The notes under the pieces are model-generated. The model was not told where the DNA came from. It ran no database searches and worked only from the letters and a program-made list of their open reading frames with translations. From Actinomycetospora termitidis (GTDB lineage: Bacteria; Actinomycetota; Actinomycetes; Mycobacteriales; Pseudonocardiaceae), in the NCBI RefSeq assembly GCF_030286555.1, contig NZ_JASVWF010000003.1:434001-498000 (forward strand): a stretch of 64,000 nucleotides of DNA, in the 5' to 3' direction. The translations under genes were made by a program, and so were the position numbers. Of this stretch, positions 26,018 to 34,195 are shown piece by piece (positions within the stretch are counted from its first letter, which is position 1; every line of letters starts with the position of its first letter).

Positions 26018-26796
26018 CGCGCACCCGCCGTCGTGAAGGAGCGGGCGAGGCCGAGCCGGTCGCGGATCACCCGGCCCCGCGCGACCCGGCCGCCCTCGAC
26101 GTCGACCAGCGCCGCCGCGTGCAGCGTGGCCGCCGCCCCGGGGTGCTCGTCGCCGCGGTGCGGGCCGCGGACGGTGACGTGCACGGCGGCCCGCGGGCCG
26201 GCGACGACGACGTCGTCGACGGTGACCTCCCCGGGGTCCACCAGCACGTCGGCGGCCCGGCCGTCGTCGACGACGACGTCGCCCACCGGCGGCAGCCCGG
26301 CCGCCGCCCACGCCCGGACCACCCGCTCGGTGTCTGGGTCGGCGGGCACCGCCGTGGTGTCCCACGGCGCGAGGGTAGGCGGCGGGACGACGTCGGGGAC
26401 GCCGTCGGCGAGCTGGCGGCGACGCGCCTGGTAGTCCTGCTCGACCCGGTTCGCGGTGAGCCGGGTGCCGTTCCAGGTGTAGAGGCCGATGCCGCCCCAC
26501 ACCGCGGCGCGGCCCTCGTGGCGGGCGGACGCACCGTGCTCGCTGAAGTGCAGGGCGAGCCGCTGCCCGTCGGTGATCACGTCGTGCACCGTGAGGACGA
26601 GGCCCGGGAACTGCTCGAGCTGGCGGCGGGTGGCGGGCTTGTAGGCGTCGTCGCGGCCGGCGAGCACGTGCGGGCCCATCCGCAGCACGTAGTCCGGTTC
26701 CATGATCTCGTCGCAGACGGCGAGGTCGGCGCGGTTGGTGTAGTCGACGACGTAGCGGCGCATCAGGGCGACGAAGGGCTCCACCACGGGGTTCAC
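26014..26796 (-). CDS. NTF2/SnoaL-like protein, two-domain
   Basis: A 260-residue protein. Residues about 5-135 form an NTF2-like (SnoaL) fold (FVALMRRYVVDYTNRADLAVCDEIMEPDYVLRMG, then IGLYTWNGTRLTANRVEQDY). About 165-260 appears to be a second beta-rich domain of similar layout. SnoaL-fold enzymes include ring cyclases, isomerases and epoxide hydrolases, and the fold alone does not define the reaction. GTG at 26796 overlaps the crotonase stop. It is one of five NTF2-like genes in this island. Confidence 0.75.
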   Translation of the reverse strand: MNPVVEPFVALMRRYVVDYTNRADLAVCDEIMEPDYVLRMGPHVLAGRDDAYKPATRRQLEQFPGLVLTVHDVITDGQRLALHFSEHGASARHEGRAAVWGGIGLYTWNGTRLTANRVEQDYQARRRQLADGVPDVVPPPTLAPWDTTAVPADPDTERVVRAWAAAGLPPVGDVVVDDGRAADVLVDPGEVTVDDVVVAGPRAAVHVTVRGPHRGDEHPGAAATLHAAALVDVEGGRVARGRVIRDRLGLARSFTTAGAR

Positions 26797-27569
26797 CGCC
26801 CCTCGAAGCGCGGCGGGCGCTTCTGGGCGAACGCGGCGATGCCCTCGGCGGTGTCCTCGGAGGACTGCAACAGCGTGATCGCGTCCAGCGACCAGCTCGT
26901 CTCGCCCGTGTCGATCCCGCGGTTGATCATCCGTTTCCCCACCTCGACGGCCAGCGGCGCCGCAGCCGCGACCCGCTCCCCCAGCGCGAGGGCGGCGTCG
27001 AGCAGCTCGTCGTGCGGCACCCGGCGTTGCACCAGGCCGATGCGCTCGGCCTGCTCGGCGTCGATCCGCTCGCCCGCGAGCACCATCCATTTCGTCCAGT
27101 GCCGGCCGATGACGGCGGGCGCGCGCAGCACCCCGAAGCCGGGCACGAGGCCGATGCCGCTCTCCGGCATCGCGAAGGTGGCCCGGTCGGAGGCGAGCAC
27201 GAGGTCGCAGGCCAGCGCGAGCTCGCACCCGCCGCCGAACGCGTAGCCGTTGACCGCGGCGATCACCGGGAGCGCGCACTCCTCGACGGCGGCGAAGGTG
27301 CGCAGGCACTCGGCCTGGAACGCCCGCCGGGCGGCGATCCCGTCGAGGTCGCCGAACCCGGCGATGTCCCCGCCCGCGGAGAACGCCTTCTCCCCGGCGC
27401 CGGTCAGCACCACCGCGCGGGTGGTGCCGTCGGCCTCGAGCCGGGCGAGGACCTCGCGCAGCTGCGGCCAGAAGTCGACACCGAGCGCGTTGAGCTTCTC
27501 GGGCCGGTCGATCGTCACCACGGCCACCGCGCCGTGGTCGGCCAGCGTGATCTCCGTCAGGTCGCTCAC
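26793..27569 (-). CDS. enoyl-CoA hydratase/isomerase (crotonase) family
   Basis: A 258-residue crotonase. The CoA-binding oxyanion hole is formed by AFSAGGDIAGF and AFGGGCELALACD; the latter carries the first catalytic Glu, and PESGIGLVPGFG carries the second, so a hydratase is expected rather than an inactive homolog. The C-terminal helix ends PPRFEGR. GTG at 27569 overlaps the carboxyltransferase stop. Placed right behind a biotin-dependent carboxylase subunit, the arrangement recalls leucine and acyclic-terpene pathways, where a carboxylated enoyl-CoA is hydrated. Confidence 0.88.
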   Translation of the reverse strand: MSDLTEITLADHGAVAVVTIDRPEKLNALGVDFWPQLREVLARLEADGTTRAVVLTGAGEKAFSAGGDIAGFGDLDGIAARRAFQAECLRTFAAVEECALPVIAAVNGYAFGGGCELALACDLVLASDRATFAMPESGIGLVPGFGVLRAPAVIGRHWTKWMVLAGERIDAEQAERIGLVQRRVPHDELLDAALALGERVAAAAPLAVEVGKRMINRGIDTGETSWSLDAITLLQSSEDTAEGIAAFAQKRPPRFEGR

Positions 27570-29176
27570 GGACGTCCTCCCCGGTGCCCCACGCGCTGCG
27601 GCCGTTCGCCCCACGCGACGTCGATCGCCGACGCGATCGTCGAGCGGGTGGCGGACGGGTCGATGACGTCGTCGAGCGAGAGGTGGGCCGCGGCCTCCCA
27701 GGGCTCGGACTCCGCCCGCCACTCGACGGTCAGCTCCGCCGCCCGGGCGTCGCGGGCCGCCGGGCCCTCCTCGGCGTGCAGCCGGTCCAGCGCCCGGCGG
27801 TGCACCGTGCGCACCCCGGTCTCGGGCGCCATGAAGCCCATCTCCGCGCCGGGCCACGCGAAGAGGAAGTCGGGCCGGGTGGGCCGGCCGCCCATGGCGA
27901 AGTGCCCGCCGCCGTAGGCCTTGCGCAGCACGACCCCGACCCGCGGGACCTGTGCCCGGGCGATCCGCGAGACGGTGCGCTCGTAGGCGGCGAGGATGCC
28001 GCCCTGCTCGGCCTGGCGGCCGATCATCAGGCCGGGGACGTCGTGCAGGAACACCAGCGGCAGCCCGAAGGTGTCGCAGAGGTCGACGAAGTCGTGCTCC
28101 TTTGCCAGCGCCGCCGGGTCGAGCGCGCCGGCCCGGACCAGGGGCTGGTTCGCGACGAGCCCGACGGGCCGCCCCTCGATCCGGGCGAGGGCGCAGAGCA
28201 GGCTCGAGCCCCACCCGTCGGCCCACGGCAGCACGCTGTCGGCGTCGGCGACCGCGGCGAGCACCTGGCGCATGTCATAGCCCGAGCGCGCACCGGCGGG
28301 CACCAGGTCGGCGAGCCCGGCCGGGTCCCGCGCCGGGTCCTGCGCCGTGGTGACCGGGGCGGGCAGGGCGGCGTTCGACGGCAGGTAGGACAGGAACGCG
28401 GCGATCGCGTCGAGCGCGTCCTGCTCCCCGGCGACGACGAGGTGGGCGTTGCCCGCCGCGGTCGCGGCGGCCGGCCCGCCGAGCTCGTCGTCGCTGACCC
28501 GCTCGCCGATCGCCGGCTCGACCACCGACGGTCCGGAGAGCGCCACCGAGGCGCCCTGGGTCATCACGACGAAGTGCGCGGTCGAGGCATGCAGCGCGGA
28601 GTCGCCGTAGGAGGGCCCGAGCACGGCGGCGGCCCGCGGCACGGCCGGGGAGCCGTCGGTGGCACCGAGGAAGCTGGTGAAGTCCAGGGGCAGGCCGGAG
28701 AAGCGCCAGCCCATGACGTCGGGCATCCGGCCCCCGTCGGCGTCGCAGAGCAGCACGAGCGGGAAGCCGCCGCGCTGCGCGTGCTCGATCAGCCGCCCCT
28801 GCTTGCGCATGCTGATCGGGGCCGTGGTGCCCGCGACGGCGGTGGCGTCGATGCCCACCACGCCGACCCGGCGGCCGTCGAGCAACCCGAAGCCGGTGAC
28901 GACGGCGTCGCCCGGTACCGGCTTGTCCCGCCGGATCTCGGGCTCGGCGAGCGCACCGATCTCGAACCAGCTGCCCTCGTCGACGAGCAGTGCCACCCGC
29001 TCGCGGACCGGGAGCCGGCCGGAGGCCCGGTGCCGGGCGAGCGCGTCCTCGCCGCCCATCGCCTCGGCCGCGGCGCGGCGCCGGGCGAGCTCGGCGCGCG
29101 GGTCGGACCCGGGGTCGGACCGGGCCTCGCCCGCCGTCCGGCCGTTCGCCCGCGACCCGGTCTGCTCGAGTGCCAC
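27566..29176 (-). CDS. acyl-CoA carboxylase carboxyltransferase (beta) subunit, divergent
   Basis: A 536-residue carboxyltransferase subunit that moves CO2 from carboxybiotin to an acyl-CoA. N-terminal CT half has DAVVTGFGLLDGRRVGVVGID and a DADGGRMPD block where propionyl/acetyl enzymes usually read SGGAR. The C-terminal half has LARIEGRPVGLVANQPLV, LPLVFLHDVPGLMIG and RKAYGGGHFAMGG, the expected second oxyanion region. It is clearly diverged from PccB, so substrate is uncertain; a branched or terpenoid acyl-CoA is plausible. GTG at 29176 is the first gene of the eight-gene operon, facing the biotin carboxylase gene across one operator. Confidence 0.83.
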   Translation of the reverse strand: MALEQTGSRANGRTAGEARSDPGSDPRAELARRRAAAEAMGGEDALARHRASGRLPVRERVALLVDEGSWFEIGALAEPEIRRDKPVPGDAVVTGFGLLDGRRVGVVGIDATAVAGTTAPISMRKQGRLIEHAQRGGFPLVLLCDADGGRMPDVMGWRFSGLPLDFTSFLGATDGSPAVPRAAAVLGPSYGDSALHASTAHFVVMTQGASVALSGPSVVEPAIGERVSDDELGGPAAATAAGNAHLVVAGEQDALDAIAAFLSYLPSNAALPAPVTTAQDPARDPAGLADLVPAGARSGYDMRQVLAAVADADSVLPWADGWGSSLLCALARIEGRPVGLVANQPLVRAGALDPAALAKEHDFVDLCDTFGLPLVFLHDVPGLMIGRQAEQGGILAAYERTVSRIARAQVPRVGVVLRKAYGGGHFAMGGRPTRPDFLFAWPGAEMGFMAPETGVRTVHRRALDRLHAEEGPAARDARAAELTVEWRAESEPWEAAAHLSLDDVIDPSATRSTIASAIDVAWGERPQRVGHRGGRP

Positions 29177-29223
29177 CGTTCCGCCGCTCCCGTTCGTCGC
29201 CCGTGACCGTCGGGGCCACGCTA

Positions 29224-29249
29224 ATCTACCATCCGATCGTTTGGTAGAT
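29224..29249. promoter_or_regulatory. TetR-type operator copy b, shared by divergent carboxylase genes
   Basis: An extended palindrome: ATCTACCA and TGGTAGAT are perfect 8-base arms around a central CGATCG. The 17-mer on the minus strand is TACCAAACGATCGGATG (29230-29246). It lies between the two carboxylase subunits, 30-50 bases from each start codon, so one site can repress both directions. Confidence 0.8.
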
Positions 29250-29275
29250 GTCGATCGTCGGACGGGGAGGACGCC

Positions 29276-31033
29276 GTGCGCGGAGCCGTGCTCGTGGCCA
29301 ATCGCGGGGAGGTCGCGGTGCGGGTGCTGCGGGCGTGCCGGGTGCTCGGGGTGCGCGGCGTCGCCGTCTACTCCGACGCCGACGCCCGGGCCGCCCACGT
29401 CCGGGCGTCCGACGTCGCGGTGCGGATCGGGCCCGCGCCGGCACGGGAGTCCTACCTCGACGGTGCGCGCCTCGTCGGGGTCGCCCGGGAGCAGGGCGTC
29501 GCCTGGGTGCACCCCGGCTACGGCCTGCTCTCCGAGGACGCCCGGTTCGCCTCCGCCGTGCTCGACGCCGGGCTCGGCTGGGTCGGTCCGCCCCCGGAGG
29601 TGATCGCGCAGCTCGGCGACAAGGTGGCCGCGCGGGCGGCCGCGCGCGAGGTGGGTGTGCCCGTACTCGACGGCACGGACGCTCCCGTCGACGCGACGAC
29701 GCCAGGTCTTGCCGATCTCGCGGCCGCGATCGGGTTCCCGGTGCTGGTGAAGGCGGCGCACGGGGGCGGTGGCCGGGGCATGCGCGTGGTCCGCCGGCCG
29801 GCCGAGCTCGACGACGCCCTGGCCGCCGCCGGGCGCGAGGCCGCCGCGAGCGCGGGACGCTCCGAGGTGTTCCTCGAGCGTCTCGTCGAGCACGCCCGGC
29901 ACGTCGAGGTCCAGGTCCTCGCGGACGACCACGGCGCCGTCGCGGTCCTCGGCGACCGCGACTGCACCGTCCAGCGCCGCCACCAGAAGCTGCTCGAGGA
30001 GGCTCCCGCGCCGGACCTGCCCGACGCCCTGCGCGCCGCGATGCACGACGACGCCCGACGGCTCGTGCGCTCCGTCGGCTACCGGGGCGCGGGCACCGTC
30101 GAGTTCCTGCTCGACCCCGCGGCCGGCCGGACCGTGTTCCTCGAGATGAACACGCGCCTGCAGGTGGAGCACGGCGTCACGGAGATGGTCACCGGGGTCG
30201 ACCTCGTGGCCGCGCAGCTCCGGATCGCCGCCGGCGAACCCCTCGCGGGCGTCCTCGGCCTCGACGGCGACGTCCCCGTCCGCGGTCACGCCGTCGAGGC
30301 CCGCATCACCGCCGAGGACCCGGCCGCCGACTTCCGCCCGTCACCCGGCCACCTCACGGCCCTCACGCTGCCGTCGGGTCCGTTCGTCCGCTGCGACGTC
30401 GGCTACGCCGCCGGCGACGACGTCCCATCCGCCTATGACTCGCTGCTGGGCAAGGTGCACGCCTGGGCCCCGGACCGCGACACGGCCCGGGCCCGCCTCG
30501 CGGCGGCGCTCGACGAGCTCGTCGTCGACGGGGTCCCGACGACGGGTCCGCTGCTGCGCGAGGTGCTCGACCGGCCCGCCTTCGCGGCCGTCTCCCACGA
30601 CACGGGGAGCCTCGAACGGGACTGGCTCCCGACGACCGCCGCCGTGCAGTCGACCCCACCCGTCGTCGGGACCGGGCCGGACGACGGCAGTCGAACCGTC
30701 GAGCTCGACACCGACGCCGGCCCGCTGCGGCTGCGCGTACCGGGCCGGGCAGGGACCGGGACGGCCCGCCCCACGCGGACACGGACGGGGCGGGCGGTCA
30801 CGGCCGACGACACGACCGGCGGCGGGCTCACCGCTCCGATGGACGCGACGGTCGTCGCCGTGCCCGCCCGGTGCGGCGTCCGCGTCGAGGTCGGCGAGGT
30901 GCTCGTGGTGCTCGAGGCGATGAAGATGGAGCTGCCGGTGCGGGCGACGAGCGCCGGGGAGGTCGCCGCGGTGCACGTGACGGCGGGCGACGGGGTCACC
31001 GCGGGAACGGTCCTGGTCGCGGTGACCGGCTGA
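29276..31033 (+). CDS. acyl-CoA carboxylase alpha subunit (biotin carboxylase + BCCP)
   Basis: A 585-residue fusion of biotin carboxylase and biotin carboxyl carrier domains. The N-terminal ATP-grasp part has VLVANRGEVAVRVLRACR, HPGYGLLSEDARFA, the Gly-rich AAHGGGGRGM and EMNTRLQVEHGVTEM. The C-terminus has the biotinylation motif EAMKMEL with Lys550. It carboxylates biotin using bicarbonate and ATP and pairs with the divergent carboxyltransferase at 27566-29176. GTG at 29276 has GGGGAGG upstream. The gene ends directly against the convergent TetR gene with no gap. Confidence 0.92.
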   Translation: MRGAVLVANRGEVAVRVLRACRVLGVRGVAVYSDADARAAHVRASDVAVRIGPAPARESYLDGARLVGVAREQGVAWVHPGYGLLSEDARFASAVLDAGLGWVGPPPEVIAQLGDKVAARAAAREVGVPVLDGTDAPVDATTPGLADLAAAIGFPVLVKAAHGGGGRGMRVVRRPAELDDALAAAGREAAASAGRSEVFLERLVEHARHVEVQVLADDHGAVAVLGDRDCTVQRRHQKLLEEAPAPDLPDALRAAMHDDARRLVRSVGYRGAGTVEFLLDPAAGRTVFLEMNTRLQVEHGVTEMVTGVDLVAAQLRIAAGEPLAGVLGLDGDVPVRGHAVEARITAEDPAADFRPSPGHLTALTLPSGPFVRCDVGYAAGDDVPSAYDSLLGKVHAWAPDRDTARARLAAALDELVVDGVPTTGPLLREVLDRPAFAAVSHDTGSLERDWLPTTAAVQSTPPVVGTGPDDGSRTVELDTDAGPLRLRVPGRAGTGTARPTRTRTGRAVTADDTTGGGLTAPMDATVVAVPARCGVRVEVGEVLVVLEAMKMELPVRATSAGEVAAVHVTAGDGVTAGTVLVAVTG

Positions 31034-31711
31034 TCAGGAGGCGGCGCGGCCGACCGGGACCCGGCTGCGCACGGCCTCGGGCGTGGCGACGCCGTGGATC
31101 GCCATCGCCGCGAGCTGCTCCCCGATCTGCTCGGGGGTGGAGGGGCCGTCCGCGGAGAACCACCGGTACACCCAGTTCGTGGAGCCCAGGATCGACAGGC
31201 CGGCGATGCGCGGGTCGACCTCGGGCCGGACGAGGCCCTGCTGCTGCGCCTCGGCGACGAGGTCGCGGAACACGCCCTGGTAGACGTGCCCGCTGCCGAG
31301 GACCGACTCGCGACGGTCGGCGGGTAGCGACGCCAGCTCGTGGAGGAACACCGCGGTCGGCACGAGGTGGCGGCACTCGTGGACCACGTGCGCGCGGATC
31401 GTGCGCTCCAAGCGGTCCAGCGGGTCGCCGGGCGGCTCGGCCGCGGTGCGGACGACCGCGTAGCCCTCCCGGTGCACATCGCTGATCACCTCGAAGAGCA
31501 GGTCCTCCTTGGACTGGATGTAGTAGTAGAGGCTGCCCTTGAGCATCCCGAGCCGGTCGGCGATGTCCTGCAGCGAGGCGCCGTCGTAGCCCTTCTCGTA
31601 GAAGACCTGGGTGGCCACGTCGAGCAGCTGCGCCCAGCGCTCCTCGCGAGGCTTCCGCTCTCCGCCGGTGCGGCGGACGCTGCGGCCCGCGGGCCGGCGA
31701 TCCTGTGCCAT
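31034..31711 (-). CDS. TetR/AcrR family repressor of the island
   Basis: A 225-residue TetR-family regulator. A basic N-terminal tail precedes the helix-turn-helix at about 46-66 (SLQDIADRLGMLKGSLYYYI), followed by QSKEDLLFEVI, as in the KstR2/acyl-CoA-responsive group. The C-terminal ligand domain of about 150 residues probably binds an acyl-CoA or pathway intermediate. ATG at 31711. A copy of the 17-bp operator found in front of each island operon lies 32-48 bases upstream, predicting autoregulation. It is the only DNA-binding regulator in the island. Confidence 0.88.
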   Translation of the reverse strand: MAQDRRPAGRSVRRTGGERKPREERWAQLLDVATQVFYEKGYDGASLQDIADRLGMLKGSLYYYIQSKEDLLFEVISDVHREGYAVVRTAAEPPGDPLDRLERTIRAHVVHECRHLVPTAVFLHELASLPADRRESVLGSGHVYQGVFRDLVAEAQQQGLVRPEVDPRIAGLSILGSTNWVYRWFSADGPSTPEQIGEQLAAMAIHGVATPEAVRSRVPVGRAAS

Positions 31712-31742
31712 CGTCACTCCCTGCAGCTCACCCCGACCCGAC

Positions 31743-31759
31743 AACCATACGGTCGGTAG
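31743..31759 (+). promoter_or_regulatory. TetR-type operator copy c, repressor promoter
   Basis: AACCATACGGTCGGTAG, matching copy a at 14 of 17 positions. It lies between the repressor start (31711) and the end of the upstream ligase gene (31780), so it should serve the repressor itself. It is the most diverged copy, which could give weaker self-repression. Confidence 0.65.
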
Positions 31760-31779
31760 TCGACGGGCCGGTCCCCGCC

Positions 31780-33327
31780 TCAGCCGACCAGGGCACGGCG
31801 GGACAGCCGCGGCGCCTCGACGACGCCGCGGTCGGCGAGCAGGGCCGCGATGCGCTCGCGCAGCGCGCCCTTCTGGATCTTCGTGCCGGACATCGGCCAG
31901 GTCTCCACGAACTCGACCCAGCGCGGCACCTTGAACGTCGCGAGGACCTCGGCACAGTGCGCCTGCAGCTCGGACACCAGCGCGGCGTGGTCGAGCCGCC
32001 GGGCGACGGGGGTGAGCTCCACGAACGCCGCGGCGACCTCGCCGAGCCGGGCGTCCGGCGCCCCGACGACGGCGACCACCCCGACGGCGGGATGGGTCGC
32101 GAGCCGTCCCTCGACCTCCGCGGCGGCCACGTTCTCCCCGCCGACCTTGAGCATGTCCTTGAGCCGGCTCACGAAGGTCAGCCGGCCCTCGGCGTCGCGG
32201 CGCACGAGGTCCCCGGTGTGGAACCAGCCGTCGTCGTCGATGCGCTCCGCCGTCGTGGCCGGATCGCCGTGGTAGTACGCCATGCGCGACACCCCGCGGT
32301 GGAGGAACTCGCCGATCTCGTCCGGGCCGCACTCCCGGCCGGTCTCCGGGTCGGCCACCCGGGCCTCCATCCCGGGCAGCGGCACCCCGCTCGTCCCTGC
32401 CCGCTTCCCGGGCGGGTCGTCCACGGAGCCGACGCAGCAGAAGCCGGCCGACTCGGTGCCGCCGAGGCAGGAGATCTGGACGGCGCTCGGCAGGCGCTCC
32501 TGCATCCCGGCCATCCGTTCCGCCGGACCCACGTTGATGACGGTGCGCAGCGCGGGCACGGTGTCCGGGCGCAGGTCGGGGTGGTCGAGCACCGGCAGCC
32601 AGATCGTGTCGAACGCCGGGAAGGCGACCGTCGCGCGTTCGGCGACGAGCTGGCGCACGGCCGTGTCCGGGGTGAAGGCACCGACGTGGACGAGCGTGCA
32701 CGCGGCGGCCAGGGACCCGACGAGCAGGTCGATACCCCCGCAGTGGTGCAGCGGCAGCGGGGTCCAGAACCGGTCGGCCGGGGTCAGCCGCAGCCGGTCG
32801 ACGAGGTTCTCCCCCAGGGCCGCATAGGCGCCGTGGGTGTGGACGCAGCCGCGCGGGCGCGAGGTCGTGCCCGACGTGTAGAGCAGGACGAAGGGGTCGT
32901 CCGGCGAGAGGTCCCGCGGTCCGATGGCCTCCTCACCGGCCTCGAGGTCGGCGGGCGTCACCGATCCCGGCCCGGCCAGCGCCGCGAGCTCCGGGGTCGC
33001 GACGACGACGGCCGGGTCGGCGTCAGCCCGCAGCCAGGCGGTCTCGTCGACGGTCCCGCGCGGGTTGAGCGGGGTGGGGAGGGCCCCGAGGGACGCCGCC
33101 GCGACGATCCCGACGACGGCGTCGAGCCCGCTGGGCAGCACCAGCAGCACCCGGTCGCCGCGCGACACCCCCGCCGCCGCCAGCCCCGCGGCGACGCGGC
33201 GCGACCGGTCCCGCAGGGCGGTCCAGGTGGTGCGCTCGTCGGGGAACACCACCTCGGCCTCCGGTGAGGTCACGACGGCGGCGTCGAGGAGCTCCGGCAG
33301 CGTGCGCAGCACCCGCGCCCCGGTCAC
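31780..33327 (-). CDS. acyl-CoA synthetase (ANL superfamily)
   Basis: A 515-residue ligase, a paralog of the one at 22237-23826. It has YTSGTTSRPRGCVHTHG (here Arg replaces the usual Lys of the P-loop), ISCLGGTESAGF, GWFHTGDLVRRD and RLKDMLKVGGENVAAAEVE with WPMSGTKIQKG at the C-terminal Lys. It activates a carboxylate to CoA thioester. GTG at 33327 overlaps the NTF2 gene stop (GTGA). It is the last gene of the eight-gene operon that begins with the P450 at 39400. Confidence 0.9.
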   Translation of the reverse strand: MTGARVLRTLPELLDAAVVTSPEAEVVFPDERTTWTALRDRSRRVAAGLAAAGVSRGDRVLLVLPSGLDAVVGIVAAASLGALPTPLNPRGTVDETAWLRADADPAVVVATPELAALAGPGSVTPADLEAGEEAIGPRDLSPDDPFVLLYTSGTTSRPRGCVHTHGAYAALGENLVDRLRLTPADRFWTPLPLHHCGGIDLLVGSLAAACTLVHVGAFTPDTAVRQLVAERATVAFPAFDTIWLPVLDHPDLRPDTVPALRTVINVGPAERMAGMQERLPSAVQISCLGGTESAGFCCVGSVDDPPGKRAGTSGVPLPGMEARVADPETGRECGPDEIGEFLHRGVSRMAYYHGDPATTAERIDDDGWFHTGDLVRRDAEGRLTFVSRLKDMLKVGGENVAAAEVEGRLATHPAVGVVAVVGAPDARLGEVAAAFVELTPVARRLDHAALVSELQAHCAEVLATFKVPRWVEFVETWPMSGTKIQKGALRERIAALLADRGVVEAPRLSRRALVG

Positions 33328-33761
33328 GCCGGGACCTCCTCCCCGGGCGCGATGACGCGACCGCCGAGCGCCTCGACCAGGACGAGCGGGTCGAAGTACT
33401 CCGCGAACCACGTGATCGCCCCGTGCTCGACCCGGAACCGGGAGACGTAGTGGTTCCGGTAGGGACGGTCGGTCGCGAGGATGCGGGCGTCGCTCGCGTA
33501 GTGCGCGATGACGGACGCCGGGTCGCCCTCGACGAGGTCGAGCCGGTAGTCGTGGAAGTTCAGCGGCGTGATCATCGCCGGCATCCCGTCGAAGAAGCCG
33601 GTGACGTCGGCCTTGCCCTCGACCCGCCGGGGGAACCCGGGCGGGGCGTAGGGCAGGTCCATCACCACGTCGTCGGCGAACGTCGTGGCCAGCGCCGCGA
33701 GGTCCAGGGCGCCGACGGCGTCGAGGTAGCGACGGACGACGTCGCGGGAGTCCGTCGTCAT
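33324..33761 (-). CDS. NTF2/SnoaL-like protein
   Basis: A 145-residue single NTF2-fold domain of the PhzA/SnoaL sort: VVRRYLDAVGALDLAALATTFADDVVMDLPYAPPGFP, a helix with KADVTGFFDGMP, then strands ending HGAITWFAEYFDPLVLVEALGG. The cone-shaped pocket could bind a cyclic hydrophobic substrate. ATG at 33761 overlaps the next upstream gene's stop. Two NTF2-like genes are adjacent here, so they may form a heteromer, though that is conjecture. Confidence 0.78.
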   Translation of the reverse strand: MTTDSRDVVRRYLDAVGALDLAALATTFADDVVMDLPYAPPGFPRRVEGKADVTGFFDGMPAMITPLNFHDYRLDLVEGDPASVIAHYASDARILATDRPYRNHYVSRFRVEHGAITWFAEYFDPLVLVEALGGRVIAPGEEVPA

Positions 33762-34183
33762 GCCTCGAACCCCTCCATCTGCGGGGTGGTCAGCGGCGAG
33801 ATCACGCGGCTGGCGATCTTCCACCCGTCGGCGGTGCGGCGGTACGTGTCGACGTTGAGCGCGATCGCCTTGATCGACGCCCCGCTCGTCGTGCGGCCCT
33901 CGGAGAACACGTAGTTCGTGCCGTGGGCGTGGTCGGCGTCGTCGAATTCGACGACGTGGTTGGTCATGATGTGGAACTGCTCGGCCATCGAGGCGGCGTC
34001 GCGCTCGAAGAAGGCGAGCACCTCCGCGCGGCCCTCGAAGCGCTGCAGCCCGACGGCGCTCGCGTCCCACACCGCGTCGTCGGTGTAGGCGGAGATCGCC
34101 TCCTTCGGGTCCTGGCGGTCGAGCCCGCGGGCGTAGAGGTAGGTGGCCTGGACGATCTCGGCCCGGTCGTTCGCGTCCGGCAT
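33758..34183 (-). CDS. NTF2/SnoaL-like protein
   Basis: A 141-residue NTF2-like protein of the SnoaL_4/scytalone-dehydratase-like subgroup (EIVQATYLYARGLDRQDPKEAISAYTDDAVWD, FEGRAEVLAFF, HIMTNHVVEFD, DTYRRTADGWKIASRVISP). The His in HIMTNH and Asp in LDRQD occupy positions that are catalytic in some dehydratases and epoxide hydrolases of this fold. Twelve bases downstream of the alcohol dehydrogenase stop and overlapping the following NTF2 gene. The reaction is unknown. Confidence 0.78.
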   Translation of the reverse strand: MPDANDRAEIVQATYLYARGLDRQDPKEAISAYTDDAVWDASAVGLQRFEGRAEVLAFFERDAASMAEQFHIMTNHVVEFDDADHAHGTNYVFSEGRTTSGASIKAIALNVDTYRRTADGWKIASRVISPLTTPQMEGFEA

Positions 34184-34195
34184 GGCTCGAGCTCC

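Noticed and set aside
27566..30289. 907-codon version of the carboxyltransferase
   Set aside because: The part beyond 29176 is antisense to the biotin carboxylase and carries no conserved sequence.
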